In this document: positions 1 through 8,868 of the stretch, in pieces | Numbering within the stretch: the first letter of the stretch is position 1 | Layout of the letters: each line of letters starts with the position of its first letter | Assembly: GCF_018760735.1 (NCBI RefSeq) | Contig: NZ_JAHHZN010000020.1 | Span: forward strand, 1 to 64,000 | DNA from: Hymenobacter piscis | GTDB lineage: Bacteria; Bacteroidota; Bacteroidia; Cytophagales; Hymenobacteraceae | DNA: 64,000 nt | Direction of reading: 5' to 3' | Notes under the pieces: model-generated | Seen by the model: the letters and a program-made list of their open reading frames with translations, nothing else | What the model was told of the DNA's origin: nothing | Databases searched by the model: none | Program-made: the position numbers and the translations under genes

Positions 1-102
1 ATGAGTCTGCGTCGAAAACGCAAAAAGGCCGCCCGCGACGACCAGTTCCTGTGGCAGGTGCTGAGCCAACTCGACCCACAGCCAGAAACCGTAGCGAGCT
101 AA
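1..102 (+). CDS. Basic 33-residue ORF or C-terminal tail of a longer gene
   Basis: An open frame begins with ATG at the first base of the window and stops at TAA (100-102). The product is very basic at its start (SLRRKRKKAARDD) and ends in PQPETVAS. I do not recognise it. Because the frame is open at the window edge, this may be the tail of a larger protein cut by the window boundary. Bases 103-273 downstream hold nothing I recognise. Confidence 0.3.
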   Translation: MSLRRKRKKAARDDQFLWQVLSQLDPQPETVAS

Positions 103-273
103 CTGTGCGTTTGATGCAATGACCCTAGTTCACAATAACGGTCCGAAGGTAAACGAGGAGTTTCACAGGGCACACTCCGGACCATGAATCGCTTACCGGT
201 CGCTAGGCGGAGCGTTCGCAGGACCGGGACAAGCTTGTGGGCTGGTGGGAGCCGCCAACTTGCGGACTCCCGG

Positions 274-1218
274 TTACGCACCAAGCGGCCGCTGCAGTTT
301 TCGCTGCGCCGACCACCGCCAAAGCCCGCCAGCCAGTAGCGCCAGCGCGGCTCCCACCAGGGCCGCGTGGGGCAATTTAGGCGTTGCCTTCGCAGGATTC
401 GCCTGGACCATGAACTCCTCGGGGAGGAGTTCCCCGCCGGTGACGGCCAGAATCAGGCGCGCCGCTTCGGCCGGTTGGTCCCACTGCGGAAAGTGGCCGC
501 AGTGCTCGAACCAATACAGGCGCGCATCCGGAAACTTCTCCAGCGCCAGGCGCGACTGGCTGGGCAGGCACACCCGGTCCTGCCGGCCCCAGCCAATGAC
601 CAGAGGCTCGGCAATGCTACCCTTGGGCGCGGGCCGCTGCACTTCACCGTGGGCCAACTGGTCAAGCAACTCGTCGAAAGCAGGCGAGTGGGCGAAGCTG
701 TACATCTCGTCGCGGGCCAACTGCGCATCCACGGCCCAGGGCCGGGCCGAAAACTGCGGCAGCAGCACGGTGCGCCCCACGGCCGAGCCGGCCAGCGCGG
801 GCATCACCGGCTGCAGGGCCTTGACCAGCTTCCCGGACAAGGACACTGAATGGTAGAAAACCGGAATCTGCCAGCCCTGCCAGAACCCACCAGGATCCAA
901 TGATACCACCGCGCCGAGCACGCCGCCGCGCCGGGCCAGCTCCAGCACCAGCCGCGCACCCATGGAACTGCCCACGGCGTCGATGCCAAGCAGGTCGTGC
1001 CGGGTCAGAAAGTCGGTCACTGCATCGGCCAGAGTACCGATGGAATGAATGCCGGACAGTGCCAGGGTCTGCCCGTGGCCGGGCAAGTCCACGGCAATAA
1101 CGTCGCGCTCGGTCGCCAGCGTGTCGAGGATGGCGTTCCAGGACCGCCAACTGCCGCCGAGACCGTGAACCAGTAACAGGGGGCGGCCGGTGCCGCGGCG
1201 AACGAAGTGCAGGTCCAT
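274..1218 (-). CDS. Alpha/beta hydrolase with C-terminal membrane anchor
   Basis: This is an alpha/beta-hydrolase fold protein of about 314 residues from the ATG at 1218; ATGs at 1239 and further upstream are in frame but add a non-homologous leader. The oxyanion-type motif LLVHGLGGSW, the nucleophile elbow GSSMG, an acidic residue in GWGRQDRV and the catalytic histidine in EHCGHFPQW are all visible and in the usual order. After the hydrolase domain a short linker leads to a hydrophobic stretch (AALVGAALALLAGGLW) and a basic tail, so the enzyme is probably tethered to a membrane. The substrate cannot be predicted. It is transcribed leftwards, alone. Confidence 0.8.
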   Translation of the reverse strand: MDLHFVRRGTGRPLLLVHGLGGSWRSWNAILDTLATERDVIAVDLPGHGQTLALSGIHSIGTLADAVTDFLTRHDLLGIDAVGSSMGARLVLELARRGGVLGAVVSLDPGGFWQGWQIPVFYHSVSLSGKLVKALQPVMPALAGSAVGRTVLLPQFSARPWAVDAQLARDEMYSFAHSPAFDELLDQLAHGEVQRPAPKGSIAEPLVIGWGRQDRVCLPSQSRLALEKFPDARLYWFEHCGHFPQWDQPAEAARLILAVTGGELLPEEFMVQANPAKATPKLPHAALVGAALALLAGGLWRWSAQRKLQRPLGA

Positions 1219-1368
1219 AATTGGAGAAGGAGAAAGCATAGCCTCTAAACGTAGAGCCGTAAGAAACGGCTCACTTCGTTGGTCCGACACGTTGGTTCCG
1301 CCTCCTGTTTAAGAAAAACGAGCCTATTTTTGATTTGGTCAAGGCACCCACTAGAGTAAGGGCGCCGA

Positions 1369-1935
1369 GTGTGCGTCCTCTGTTGTTTTACTCTTCCTGC
1401 CGTGCACGCCACTGCCCTGTTCCGTCCCCTTTCGTTTGCGCGCCTAGCCACGGCCCTGGGCGCCGCCGTCCTGCTGGGGGGCTGCAACATGAGCGACGAG
1501 GCCGAGGAGCTCAGCGGCGGGTACCACTACCGCAACGAAGGGCTGGACAGGAAGGAGCTTTTGTCGGGCTGGGAGGGCATGCCGTCCATCCACGGCAAAG
1601 TGGTGCGTTACAGCTTCAATAAGGACTTCATCGTGGCCGCCCAACGCCCCGTGTACGACGAATACCGCTCCGGACTCGGGTCCGACCTGCGACATCAGCT
1701 TCGGGAGTACTCGGCCAACTTGGACGCAGACATACGCGACAGCGAGCGGGTCGCCGATAGCCTGCTCACCCACGACCCGTACTACCAATCCCTTTTCGTC
1801 CACAAAACGAACTATTGGATCATCGCTCACCGCGCCCGAAGGGTATACGGCCCGCTTACTTACCCCGAGTATGTGCAGCAGGCTCATGCGTTGCAGGTAC
1901 CTGACCGGCTCGCGCTCGATGCCGAACCAGAATAG
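1369..1935 (+). CDS. Putative lipoprotein of unknown function
   Basis: A secretion signal ends in the lipobox LLGGC, after which the mature protein is hydrophilic (about 150 residues) and rich in Tyr, Arg and Asp (GGYHYRNEGL, HDPYYQSLF). No ATG lies before the signal; the frame opens with GTG at 1369, and a second GTG at 1402 would give a more normal signal peptide, so the start is uncertain. I do not recognise the family. It lies beside a second small lipoprotein remnant with a similar YRYYYRRGG-type composition, which suggests a patch of envelope proteins. Confidence 0.6.
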   Translation: MCVLCCFTLPAVHATALFRPLSFARLATALGAAVLLGGCNMSDEAEELSGGYHYRNEGLDRKELLSGWEGMPSIHGKVVRYSFNKDFIVAAQRPVYDEYRSGLGSDLRHQLREYSANLDADIRDSERVADSLLTHDPYYQSLFVHKTNYWIIAHRARRVYGPLTYPEYVQQAHALQVPDRLALDAEPE

Positions 1936-1972
1936 CAGTCGAGAAAAATTCCGTTATCGTTTACTTAAACGG

Positions 1973-2297
1973 TCAATTAACTTTCTTATAGGCACACTCG
2001 GGTAAATCCTTGATTAACCATAGCATGTCACCATCTACATTAAACGAGGCAATCGCGGACTCCTGCTCGCGGCTGAGGCAGTCCTCCCGCCGCATGCGCC
2101 AGTTTTCGAATACCGCGTAAACGTAGCCGCTTTTGCGCTCCATGTGCCACGTGCCCTCATTGCGAAACGTTCTACCGCCACGTCGGTAATAATACCGATA
2201 CGTTCGGTCTTCTTGCAACGACAAGGTTTCGATATCGTGGTCCAGCTGAACTAGTAGTTGATATTCTCCTGCTAGCGACCTTTCGCTCGTGCAGCTA
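1973..2297 (-). pseudogene. 5'-truncated lipoprotein, cut at its lipobox by an IS element
   Basis: The frame reads leftwards from the end of the insertion sequence at 2298 and stops at TGA (1973-1975). The first native residues are SCTSERSLAGEYQLL, so the cysteine is probably the lipidated residue of a lipoprotein whose signal peptide was removed by the insertion. About 107 residues of mature protein remain, with a strand-rich YRYYYRRGGRTFRNEGTW segment that resembles lipocalin-like or META-like small domains in composition only. No start codon or signal peptide survives outside the IS, so it should not be made or exported normally. Confidence 0.65.
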
Positions 2298-3146
2298 GAG
2301 CCTGTTATGCATTGGTGGCGTAATTTGGGGGTATGGCACAGCGAATCGGTTACCCCAGCGACGTGACGGATGACGAATGGACATTTGTGGCGCCCTATCT
2401 GGCCCTGGTGCGGGAAGACGCGTCGCAACGGCAGCACGCGCTCCGGAGCGTGTTCAACGCCTTGCGCTACCTGGTCAAAACTGGCTGCGGCTGGCGCTAC
2501 CTCCCCCACGACCTGCTGCCCTGGCCCGCCGTCCACCAGCAATGGGCGCGCTGGCGCGATAATCGGTGTTTCGAGCACATAATGGCCGATTTGCGCGAGC
2601 TCGCCCGGCTGCTGGCTGGACGCGAGGCCGAGCCCACGGCGGTCATTCTGGACTCGCGTACCGTGCAAAGCACGCCTGAAAGCGGGGCCCGCGCCGGCTA
2701 CGACGGGGCCAAACGGCGCAAGGGCAGCAAGGTGCACATAGCCGTCGACACGCTGGCTCACCTGCTGGCCGCTGTCGTGACGCCGGCCAACGAGCCGGAC
2801 CGCGGACAGGTCGACGCGCTCTGTGAGCAGGTGCAGCAGGTTACGGGCCAGAAAGTGCAGGTGGCCTACGTCGATAAGGGCTACACGGGCGAAGACGCCA
2901 CGTACGCCGCGGCCGTGCACAACATTGACTTACAGGTCATTGCCAAACCCGAAGGCCAAACCGGCTTTGTGCTGCTGCCCCGCCGCGGGGTCGTCGAGCG
3001 CCGCTTCGGCTGGGCCGCTCGTTTCCGACGCCTGGCCCGCGACTACGAACGCCTGGCTCTGACCATGCACCAATTTCACTTCCTGGCCTTTGGTACGCTA
3101 CTGCTGGCAAAAGGCGTTTTTCGAGCCACCAGTCCATAACAGGCTC
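2298..3146 (+). mobile_element. IS5-family insertion sequence
   Basis: The element is 849 bp. Its ends are inverted repeats: GAGCCTGTTATG at 2298 and its complement CATAACAGGCTC ending at 3146, with the match continuing into TGGTGGC. It contains one complete transposase gene. The flanks (CTA on the left, CGT on the right) show no target duplication, so the right flank was probably rearranged after insertion, perhaps together with the neighbouring IS4-type element. Confidence 0.85.
2333..3139 (+). CDS. IS5-family transposase
   Basis: This 268-residue DDE transposase begins with a short N-terminal region typical of IS5-family proteins (DVTDDEWTFVAPYL, CGWRYLPHDLLPW), followed by a catalytic core with D in VILDSRTVQ, D in YVDKGYTG and E in VVERRFGWAARFRRL. 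The gene fills almost the whole element, uses ATG at 2333 and ends 7 bp before the right inverted repeat end. It looks intact and probably active. Confidence 0.92.
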   Translation: MAQRIGYPSDVTDDEWTFVAPYLALVREDASQRQHALRSVFNALRYLVKTGCGWRYLPHDLLPWPAVHQQWARWRDNRCFEHIMADLRELARLLAGREAEPTAVILDSRTVQSTPESGARAGYDGAKRRKGSKVHIAVDTLAHLLAAVVTPANEPDRGQVDALCEQVQQVTGQKVQVAYVDKGYTGEDATYAAAVHNIDLQVIAKPEGQTGFVLLPRRGVVERRFGWAARFRRLARDYERLALTMHQFHFLAFGTLLLAKGVFRATSP

Positions 3147-3195
3147 CGTTTACCCAATAACCTAATTCCCAAACGCGCTCTAATAACCGGTGGTA

Positions 3196-4395
3196 TACTC
3201 TACCCTACTAAACTTTGAGGGCTAAAACGGGGAGGCCCGACCTTTGGAGTTCCTACACTTCTCAGCCCGTTCCTCCCCGTGAAGCAACGCCTCAAGGCCA
3301 AACTTACGACCCTTTTGCAACAGGTGCCGATTGTGCGCCACTTGTCTCGCCAAAAGTTTATTGCCCAGTTCGTTATCGGGCTCATTAAGAGCCGCAACGT
3401 GCAGTTTGGCGAAGTCGCCCAGCACCTCAATGACCACGTTAAAGTGGCCTCCAACGAAACCCGCATTCAGGATTTCTTCCGCGAGGTGACGCTCGATTAC
3501 GGCCTGTTAGCGCACTTGCTGCTGACCCTGTTGCCCGCTACGGGCAAGCTGCGCCTGTGCCTGGACCGCACGGAGTGGGACTTTGGCCAGTGCCAGGTTA
3601 ATATCCTGCTCATCACCGTCGGCCAGGGCGCGTTTCAACTGCCCTTGTATTGGGAGTTGCTCGACAACCGCAGCGGCAATTCCAGTGCAGCTGACCGCAT
3701 TGCCCTGCTGCAAACCTGTGTACAGGTGCTGGGTAAGCACCGCATTGGGCTCGTGCTGGGCGACCGGGAGTTTGTAGGGCACGTGTGGCTAAAGTGGCTC
3801 CAGGACAACGGATTGAATTTTGTCATGCGCCTGCCCAAACACCATCAGCTCACCTATGCCAACGGGCGGCGGGCGGCCGTAACCGACCTGGGCCTGGCCG
3901 TTGGACAGGTGCGCCGCTTCGCCCACGTACAAGCCGACGGCGTGTGGGGACAGGTCTGGGTCAAGGCCTTGGCCGAGGGCGAGTTTCTGTTCTTGTTTGG
4001 CACCGTGGGCCGGCCCTACATGGACCAGCTTTACGCCAAACGGTGGACGATTGAGCAATGCTTCCAAAACCTGAAAGGCCGCGGCTTTAACCTGGAGGCC
4101 AGTCATTTGCGTTGTCGCCACAAGTTGCGCAAGCTTGTCGCCCTGGTTAGTTTAGCCTACGCCTTGTGCCTGAGTGTGGGCACGGTGGCCCACGCCAAAC
4201 GCGCCCCGATTGCCCGTAAGAACCACGGCTACCGGGCCACCAGCTTGAGCCGCCACGGCCTTAACATCTTACGCCAACTCACCCGCCCCGCCACGAGCCC
4301 GCACGAACCCATGGCCCGCATGGTGGAGGCCCTAATGCGCTGGATTAGCTGGAAAATCACTCACTATCAAACAACTAAAATAGTAGGGTAGAGTA
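3196..4395 (+). mobile_element. IS4-family insertion sequence with 9-bp target duplication
   Basis: The element is 1200 bp. It has 15-bp perfect inverted ends (TACTCTACCCTACTA at 3196 and its complement ending at 4395). The 9-bp direct repeat CCGGTGGTA lies immediately outside both ends (3187-3195 and 4396-4404). The intact ends, intact gene and perfect duplication point to a recent insertion. Confidence 0.92.
3279..4391 (+). CDS. IS4-family transposase
   Basis: This 370-residue DDE transposase starts with GTG at 3279. The core shows D in CLDRTEWDFG, D in VLGDREFVGH and the IS4-family Y-R-E-K signature in YAKRWTIEQCFQNLKGRG. An N-terminal region with HLSRQKFIAQFVIGL and NETRIQDFFRE matches the usual IS4 DNA-binding part. 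The stop lies inside the right inverted repeat, as is common. The frame is intact. Confidence 0.92.
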   Translation: MKQRLKAKLTTLLQQVPIVRHLSRQKFIAQFVIGLIKSRNVQFGEVAQHLNDHVKVASNETRIQDFFREVTLDYGLLAHLLLTLLPATGKLRLCLDRTEWDFGQCQVNILLITVGQGAFQLPLYWELLDNRSGNSSAADRIALLQTCVQVLGKHRIGLVLGDREFVGHVWLKWLQDNGLNFVMRLPKHHQLTYANGRRAAVTDLGLAVGQVRRFAHVQADGVWGQVWVKALAEGEFLFLFGTVGRPYMDQLYAKRWTIEQCFQNLKGRGFNLEASHLRCRHKLRKLVALVSLAYALCLSVGTVAHAKRAPIARKNHGYRATSLSRHGLNILRQLTRPATSPHEPMARMVEALMRWISWKITHYQTTKIVG

Positions 4396-4405
4396 CCGGT
4401 GGTAC

Positions 4406-4589
4406 TAACCGCCAACGGGCGGCCGATCAGCCGCACGGGCCAGGGCTCGGTGCACGCCTGAATAAGTTGGCAGCAGCTCATCACGGAGGGCGGTTGCGCA
4501 AAGATGGTCACGACTTTTTTAACGTATCGCGCTCCATATCCACGCAGCGCAACTCGGCGCGTAGCGGCTTGCTTTCGTTACGCTCGGCG
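4406..4589. other. Short non-coding gap after the IS4-family element
   Basis: This stretch lies between the right target repeat of the IS4-family element and the stop of the xylanase gene. A short open frame runs from the IS end (VLTANGRPISRTGQG) to a TGA near 4460 and could be the tail of a gene broken by the insertion, but the part left of the IS does not extend it convincingly. Nothing else is recognised. Confidence 0.3.
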
Positions 4590-6470
4590 CTACTCCACCA
4601 CCAGTTTGCGGGAGGTGAGGCTGCGGGCTTCGAGCACCTGCACCAGGTACAGGCCGGGCGTCACGTTCAGAACTACCTCGGCTTCCGCACGGCCGGCACC
4701 CGGGATTTCCTGTACCAGGCGCCCATTGAGGTCGAATACCCGGATGGCCTGGATGTGCGCGCCGCCGAGCACCCGGAAGCGGCCGTTTCGGGCCGGATTG
4801 GGCGCCAGCGTAAGGGCGGCATTCGGCTGGGTGGCACGGGTGCCGAGCACGGTAGAGCGCACGTAGTCTCTCAGCCACACCAGTGCGGCGCGTTCCGTGT
4901 TGTCGCCGTTGGCCAGGTAGGCGCCCTGGGCCGTGCGCCAGTGCCCGGGCCGGTACCCCCAGAGCGTGATGCCGCGCACGGCCGGATGCTCCCAGAGCGT
5001 GGGGAAGATACGCTGGTACTCGGCCAGCTGAACGGCATCGTCGAGTTGGGGGGGCGTGGCACTGTTCACCCCGTCGATGTCCAGTTCCGTGATGTAGAGC
5101 GGCTTGCCGGCCGAGGCCAGCAGCGTGAGGTTGGCGGCAAAGTCGGCAGCCGGCACGTTGCGGGTTTCAAAAGCGTGCCCCTGAATGCCCACGCCATCGA
5201 TCAGGTTGCGCGCGGCCAGCAGGTTCACAATGCCCAGGTAGCGCTGGGCGCTGGCCGGGGAGCTGGCCACGCCGTAATCGTTGAGCAGCAGCTGGGTAGT
5301 GGGAAAATACTGCCGGGCCAGCTCAAACGAGGTAATCACCCAATCCCAGCCGGTGGCCCCGGCCCCGCCCAGGGCGTTGTAGTAGTTGCCGGCCCCGCTG
5401 CCGGGGGTGTTGGGGCCGTTGTTGCCGGTGGAGCCGTTGAGGGGCAAATCGTTGGTGGGCTCGTTCACTACCTCAAGCTGCGCGATGTTGGGGTAGCGCT
5501 GGGCTACGGCCGCAAACCACTCGTTGATTTCCTGCAGCTGCTCGGCGGCCGGCAGGTCTTCAATCCAGAGCGGCTGCTGGGCCCCCCAGATCAGGGTGTG
5601 CAGCTTGAAGGGGTAGCCGTTGCGCTCGGCCAGGGCATAGGCCGAGTCCAGCTCGGCCCAGTTCATTACGTCGCGAACGGCCTCCACGCTGCCCCACTTG
5701 CCCGCGTTTTCGGGCGTCACCTGGTTGAAATAGTGGTTGAAAAACGGCTTTTGCGGATTGCTGTACACGCCTCCCAGGTACTTGGTTTTGCCCGCGGCCA
5801 GGGGCGGCCCGGTGGGCGTAAACACCACGGGCGGGGTAGGGGAGCCCTGCACACCGGCATCCAGGTTGGCCACCGTGAAGTAGCGGCCGGTTTCCCCGAA
5901 CACGAACTGATCGAGGTCGAGGCCGTCTTCCCGGGCCCCGATCTGGAAGGTCTGGGTCAGGTTGCCGGCCGCTACCGTGAAGCTGACCGGGGCCTCGCCC
6001 CCGTTAAAGGCCGACAGATTGAGCCACTTCCACACCTGCTGCTGGCCGCCGCCGGCCCCGGCCACTACCTCCGTGGGCCCGGTGTAGCCCACGCCGTTGA
6101 GCTGGTTGACGGTAATCCAGTCGGCATCATCGGCGGGCTGCTTACTGCCGAACCCGTTGCCATAGAAAAAGCTGTCGTCGTTGGCGCCGGCACTTCCCAC
6201 GCGCACGCGGGCGTACAGATCGTAGCTGCCGGGCCCCGGAAATGTCACGGAGTACGTGATGATGCGGGCCGCCGTGCCCGGGTTCTGGGAGTTGATAGTG
6301 GCCGTGGGTACCACCGTCACGTACTGCACGCCGGCCTGGGTGGGGCTGGTCCAGTCGGTGCCGGGCGTGCCGGTTTCGGCGGGTTGTACAACGGGCGCGT
6401 TCTGGGCCCGGAGCTCGGCCGCCAGCAGGCAGCCGGGCAACAGCAATACGGAAAGTCTACGTGTCAGCAT
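4590..6470 (-). CDS. Secreted GH10 endo-1,4-beta-xylanase with T9SS sorting domain
   Basis: The product is a 626-residue secreted enzyme that hydrolyses internal beta-1,4 links of xylan. A signal peptide (RRLSVLLLPGCLLAAELRAQ) is followed by a beta-sandwich that looks like a carbohydrate-binding module (about residues 25-215). A GH10 barrel follows (about 225-530) with the acid/base glutamate in VVNEPTN near 337 and the nucleophile in ITELDIDG near 464. The last 75 residues (LAPNPARNGRFRV ... GLYLVQVLEARSLTSRKLVV) are a type A type IX secretion sorting domain. It starts at ATG 6470 and is transcribed alone. A plant-polymer enzyme is an unexpected cargo among metal genes. Confidence 0.9.
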   Translation of the reverse strand: MLTRRLSVLLLPGCLLAAELRAQNAPVVQPAETGTPGTDWTSPTQAGVQYVTVVPTATINSQNPGTAARIITYSVTFPGPGSYDLYARVRVGSAGANDDSFFYGNGFGSKQPADDADWITVNQLNGVGYTGPTEVVAGAGGGQQQVWKWLNLSAFNGGEAPVSFTVAAGNLTQTFQIGAREDGLDLDQFVFGETGRYFTVANLDAGVQGSPTPPVVFTPTGPPLAAGKTKYLGGVYSNPQKPFFNHYFNQVTPENAGKWGSVEAVRDVMNWAELDSAYALAERNGYPFKLHTLIWGAQQPLWIEDLPAAEQLQEINEWFAAVAQRYPNIAQLEVVNEPTNDLPLNGSTGNNGPNTPGSGAGNYYNALGGAGATGWDWVITSFELARQYFPTTQLLLNDYGVASSPASAQRYLGIVNLLAARNLIDGVGIQGHAFETRNVPAADFAANLTLLASAGKPLYITELDIDGVNSATPPQLDDAVQLAEYQRIFPTLWEHPAVRGITLWGYRPGHWRTAQGAYLANGDNTERAALVWLRDYVRSTVLGTRATQPNAALTLAPNPARNGRFRVLGGAHIQAIRVFDLNGRLVQEIPGAGRAEAEVVLNVTPGLYLVQVLEARSLTSRKLVVE

Positions 6471-6660
6471 AGCAGGATGGAAAGGGTGGGAAAGAAAAAG
6501 GAGCAGCTGGCCGCGGGGGCGGATACACCCCCTCCGGAGCTGGAATTTATTCCAATCCTGCTACTGGTAAAATACTGACACGCTTCTGCTTATACGAAAA
6601 TCTCCGCAACCGATTCCGGTAGTTCATCGGCATCGGTTGTGGTAGGCCGGAGGCCAAAAT

Positions 6661-6720
6661 CCTGTTGGCGGGGCCCTGCGCGGGCGCGCTAGGCGGCCGG
6701 GGCAGGGCCCCGCCAACAGG
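6661..6720 (-). terminator. 19-bp perfect hairpin after chrA
   Basis: The first and last 19 bases of this 60-base block are perfectly complementary (CCTGTTGGCGGGGCCCTGC and its complement) around a 22-nt loop. It lies 6 bp beyond the chrA stop. Read in the chrA direction the stem is followed by ATTTTGG, a weak U-tract. It also separates chrA from the xylanase promoter region (6471-6660). Confidence 0.7.
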
Positions 6721-6726
6721 CTTCGT

Positions 6727-7917
6727 TTACAGCCCCTGGTGCAGACCGTAGCCCAGGGCCGCGCCGCCCAGCACCAGCCAGGCGGAGTTCACCTTGTAGC
6801 GCAGCAGCAGCCCGGCGCTGAGGCCGGCCAGCAGCACCGCCGGAACATCGACCAGGGCCGTGCGGGCCAGCGTCAGCGCCACGGCCGCCATCAGGGCCCA
6901 GGAGGCCGCGTTCAGCCCGTTGAGGAAAGCCCCGGCCAGGGCCGACCGGCGCAGCTGCCCCACCAGCCGGCCGCTCAGCCCCACAAAAATGAAAGCCGGC
7001 AGGAAAATACCGGCCGTGGCCACCAGCGCCCCGCGCCAGCCCTGCAGCAGGTAGCCCACGAAGGTGGCCGTCGTGAACACCGGCCCCGGCGTCACCTGGC
7101 CTACCACCACGGCGTCGAGCAGCTGGCCCTGGGTAAGCCAGTGAAGGCGCTGCACCAGGTCGGCGTCGAGGAAGGCCAGCAGGACGTACCCGCTGCCGTA
7201 GAGCACGGAGCCGATTTTAACGAAGGCCAGCCCCAGCGGCCATAGCCCGGGCGCGCCAGCAGCTCCGGCGGCCGAAGCGGCGCCTGGCCCCCACCCGAGC
7301 AGGGTGGGCAGCAGAGCCAGCACCGCCACGGCCCCGATGAGTTGAAGCAGGGCCGGCGGTACGGTTTTGCGCGGCAGCGTGGGCCAGCGCAGCGCGCCCA
7401 TCACGAGGCCCGCCCCGAGCAGCAGCACCAGCTCGTTGGCGCCCAGCAGCCCCAGCAGCAGGGCTGCCCCGGCCACCAGCCGCAACGGCCCGGTTTTCAG
7501 CGCCGATTTGCCCAGGTTCCAGAGTGCCTGCGCTACCACGGCCACTATCACGGGCTTCACGCCGTAGAGCACGCCCGCGAGGGCGGGCAGCGTGCCAAAG
7601 CGTACGTAGGCCCAGGCAAAGCCCAGCACCAGGAGCATGGCCGGCAGAATAAAGCAGGTGCCCGCCACCAGCAGCCCCCGCCACCCGCGCCGCTCGTAGC
7701 CGATGTGGATGGCCAGCTCGGTGGAATTGGGACCCGGAATGAGGTTGGCCGCGCTGAGCAAATCCAGAAACTGCTGCTCACTGAGCCAGCCCCGGCGGCG
7801 CACTACTTCCTCTTCCATCAGGGCCACGTGGGCGGCCGGCCCGCCAAAGGCCGTGGTACCCAGGCGCAGAAACAGCCAGGCCAGCTCAGCCAAGGAAGTA
7901 GAGGAAGGGGCGGACAT
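6727..7917 (-). CDS. chrA: Chromate transporter, two-domain CHR family
   Basis: This 396-residue inner-membrane protein is built of two homologous halves, each beginning with an amphipathic and then hydrophobic region: FLRLGTTAFGGPAAHVALMEEEVV at the N terminus and FVKIGSVLYGSGYVLLAFLDADLV from about residue 220. Each half also carries the family PGP motif (LIPGPNSTELA, VTPGPVFTTATF). Long-chain ChrA proteins of this size export chromate with proton coupling; chromate as the substrate here is by family only. ATG 7917 is preferred over an upstream ATG at 7989 because homology starts at SSTSLAELAWLFLRLG. A strong hairpin follows the stop. Confidence 0.88.
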   Translation of the reverse strand: MSAPSSTSLAELAWLFLRLGTTAFGGPAAHVALMEEEVVRRRGWLSEQQFLDLLSAANLIPGPNSTELAIHIGYERRGWRGLLVAGTCFILPAMLLVLGFAWAYVRFGTLPALAGVLYGVKPVIVAVVAQALWNLGKSALKTGPLRLVAGAALLLGLLGANELVLLLGAGLVMGALRWPTLPRKTVPPALLQLIGAVAVLALLPTLLGWGPGAASAAGAAGAPGLWPLGLAFVKIGSVLYGSGYVLLAFLDADLVQRLHWLTQGQLLDAVVVGQVTPGPVFTTATFVGYLLQGWRGALVATAGIFLPAFIFVGLSGRLVGQLRRSALAGAFLNGLNAASWALMAAVALTLARTALVDVPAVLLAGLSAGLLLRYKVNSAWLVLGGAALGYGLHQGL

Positions 7918-8006
7918 AGGGGCTGGATGGGCGTGCCGTGTCCCCGGGCCGGCCGGGGTTCGGGAAACAAGGGGAGGTGAGCAGGGCAAAGGGGGGCGCG
8001 GGCCGG

Positions 8007-8780
8007 TTAGTAGGCCCGGCGGAGCATGTCAGCGTACTCGTTGGGCAGGGGCGAGGCCTCCACGGCCCGGGCCGCTTGCTCCACGTCGTAGGCCACGCGC
8101 ACTAGCTCCGAACGCACGCTGCTGGGGTCGGTGAGCGTGGTGTCCTCGTCCAGGTGCAGCAACTGGTAAGCAGCGCGTGGGTCGCCGTCCTTGGGCTTAC
8201 CTACCGAGCCGATGTTGAGCGCGTGGCGGTAGCGGGTTTCGCCCTCGTGCTCGTAGGCAAAAGTGCGGTGGTAGGGCTTGTGGGTGTGGCCGAAGAGCAG
8301 GATGTCGGCCCCGGCCTCCTCCAGCACCCGCCGGAAGCTGGCCTCGGGCCGGTCCTCAAACAGGTACTCGTTGATTTTGCGCGGCGAGCCGTGCACCATC
8401 AGCAAACTCAGCGTGCAGGGCTCCTCCTGAAACTCCAGGCGCAGGTGCTTGGGCAGCAGGCGCAGGTAGCGCCGCTCCTCATCGCCCACTGCCTGGTTGG
8501 TGTAGGCAATGCTCTGGGCGCCCAGGTCCTTTTCGGTGTCCGTCTCGTAGGCACAGCCGCAGTTGCTGCTGGCCAGCCCGATGCCCTGGTCGTAGTTGCC
8601 GGCCAGCGTGGGGATGCCGCGGCGGCGCACTTCGCGCACCACTTCGTTGGGCCAGGGCGCGTAGCCCACCAGGTCGCCCAGGCAGAAAATCAGGTCGGGC
8701 TGGCGCCGGTCCATATCGGCCAGCACCGCTTCCAGGGCCGGCAGGTTGCCGTGCACATCGGAGAAAAAGGCAATCGTCAT
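8007..8780 (-). CDS. Metallophosphoesterase (calcineurin-like, YfcE/MJ0936 type)
   Basis: This 257-residue protein has the dimetal phosphoesterase signature in order: D and H in FFSDVHGN, GD in CLGDLVGYA, N in LAGNYDQG, H in MVHGSPRK and GHTH in LLFGHTHKPYH. These bind two metal ions for phosphate ester hydrolysis. The substrate is unknown. ATG 8780 places the first strand MTIAFFSDVHG at the N terminus, as in the family; the frame remains open upstream but is not homologous. It lies just downstream of the arsR-DUF6428 terminator and upstream of chrA, so it may be expressed separately. Cytoplasmic, no signal peptide. Confidence 0.85.
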   Translation of the reverse strand: MTIAFFSDVHGNLPALEAVLADMDRRQPDLIFCLGDLVGYAPWPNEVVREVRRRGIPTLAGNYDQGIGLASSNCGCAYETDTEKDLGAQSIAYTNQAVGDEERRYLRLLPKHLRLEFQEEPCTLSLLMVHGSPRKINEYLFEDRPEASFRRVLEEAGADILLFGHTHKPYHRTFAYEHEGETRYRHALNIGSVGKPKDGDPRAAYQLLHLDEDTTLTDPSSVRSELVRVAYDVEQAARAVEASPLPNEYADMLRRAY

Positions 8781-8815
8781 GGAGCGGGAAGAACGCAAGG
8801 AAAGGAAGGGGAGAA

Positions 8816-8858
8816 GGAAAAAGCAAAACGGCGCGACCCCGGGAAGGGCCGCGCCGTT
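8816..8858 (-). terminator. Intrinsic terminator of the arsR-DUF6428 operon
   Basis: A 9-bp stem (AACGGCGCG at 8827-8835 with CGCGCCGTT at 8850-8858) is followed, in the leftward direction, by the T-rich run TTTTGCTTTTT. It starts 10 bp after the DUF6428 stop and fits a rho-independent terminator. Confidence 0.8.
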
Positions 8859-8868
8859 GGGCGCACGT

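Noticed and set aside
1973..2920. A single 315-residue leftward gene
   Set aside because: The part right of 2297 lies within the IS5-family element and on the opposite strand of its transposase; only 1973-2297 is a native gene remnant.
4467..6578. Rightward 703-residue frame
   Set aside because: It is antisense to the well-supported GH10 xylanase, is rich in Gly, Arg and His, and shows no domain; GC-rich DNA leaves the opposite strand open.
6661..6720. Insertion sequence end or attachment site
   Set aside because: It is a compact palindrome between genes with no adjacent transposase or direct repeats, so a terminator is more likely.
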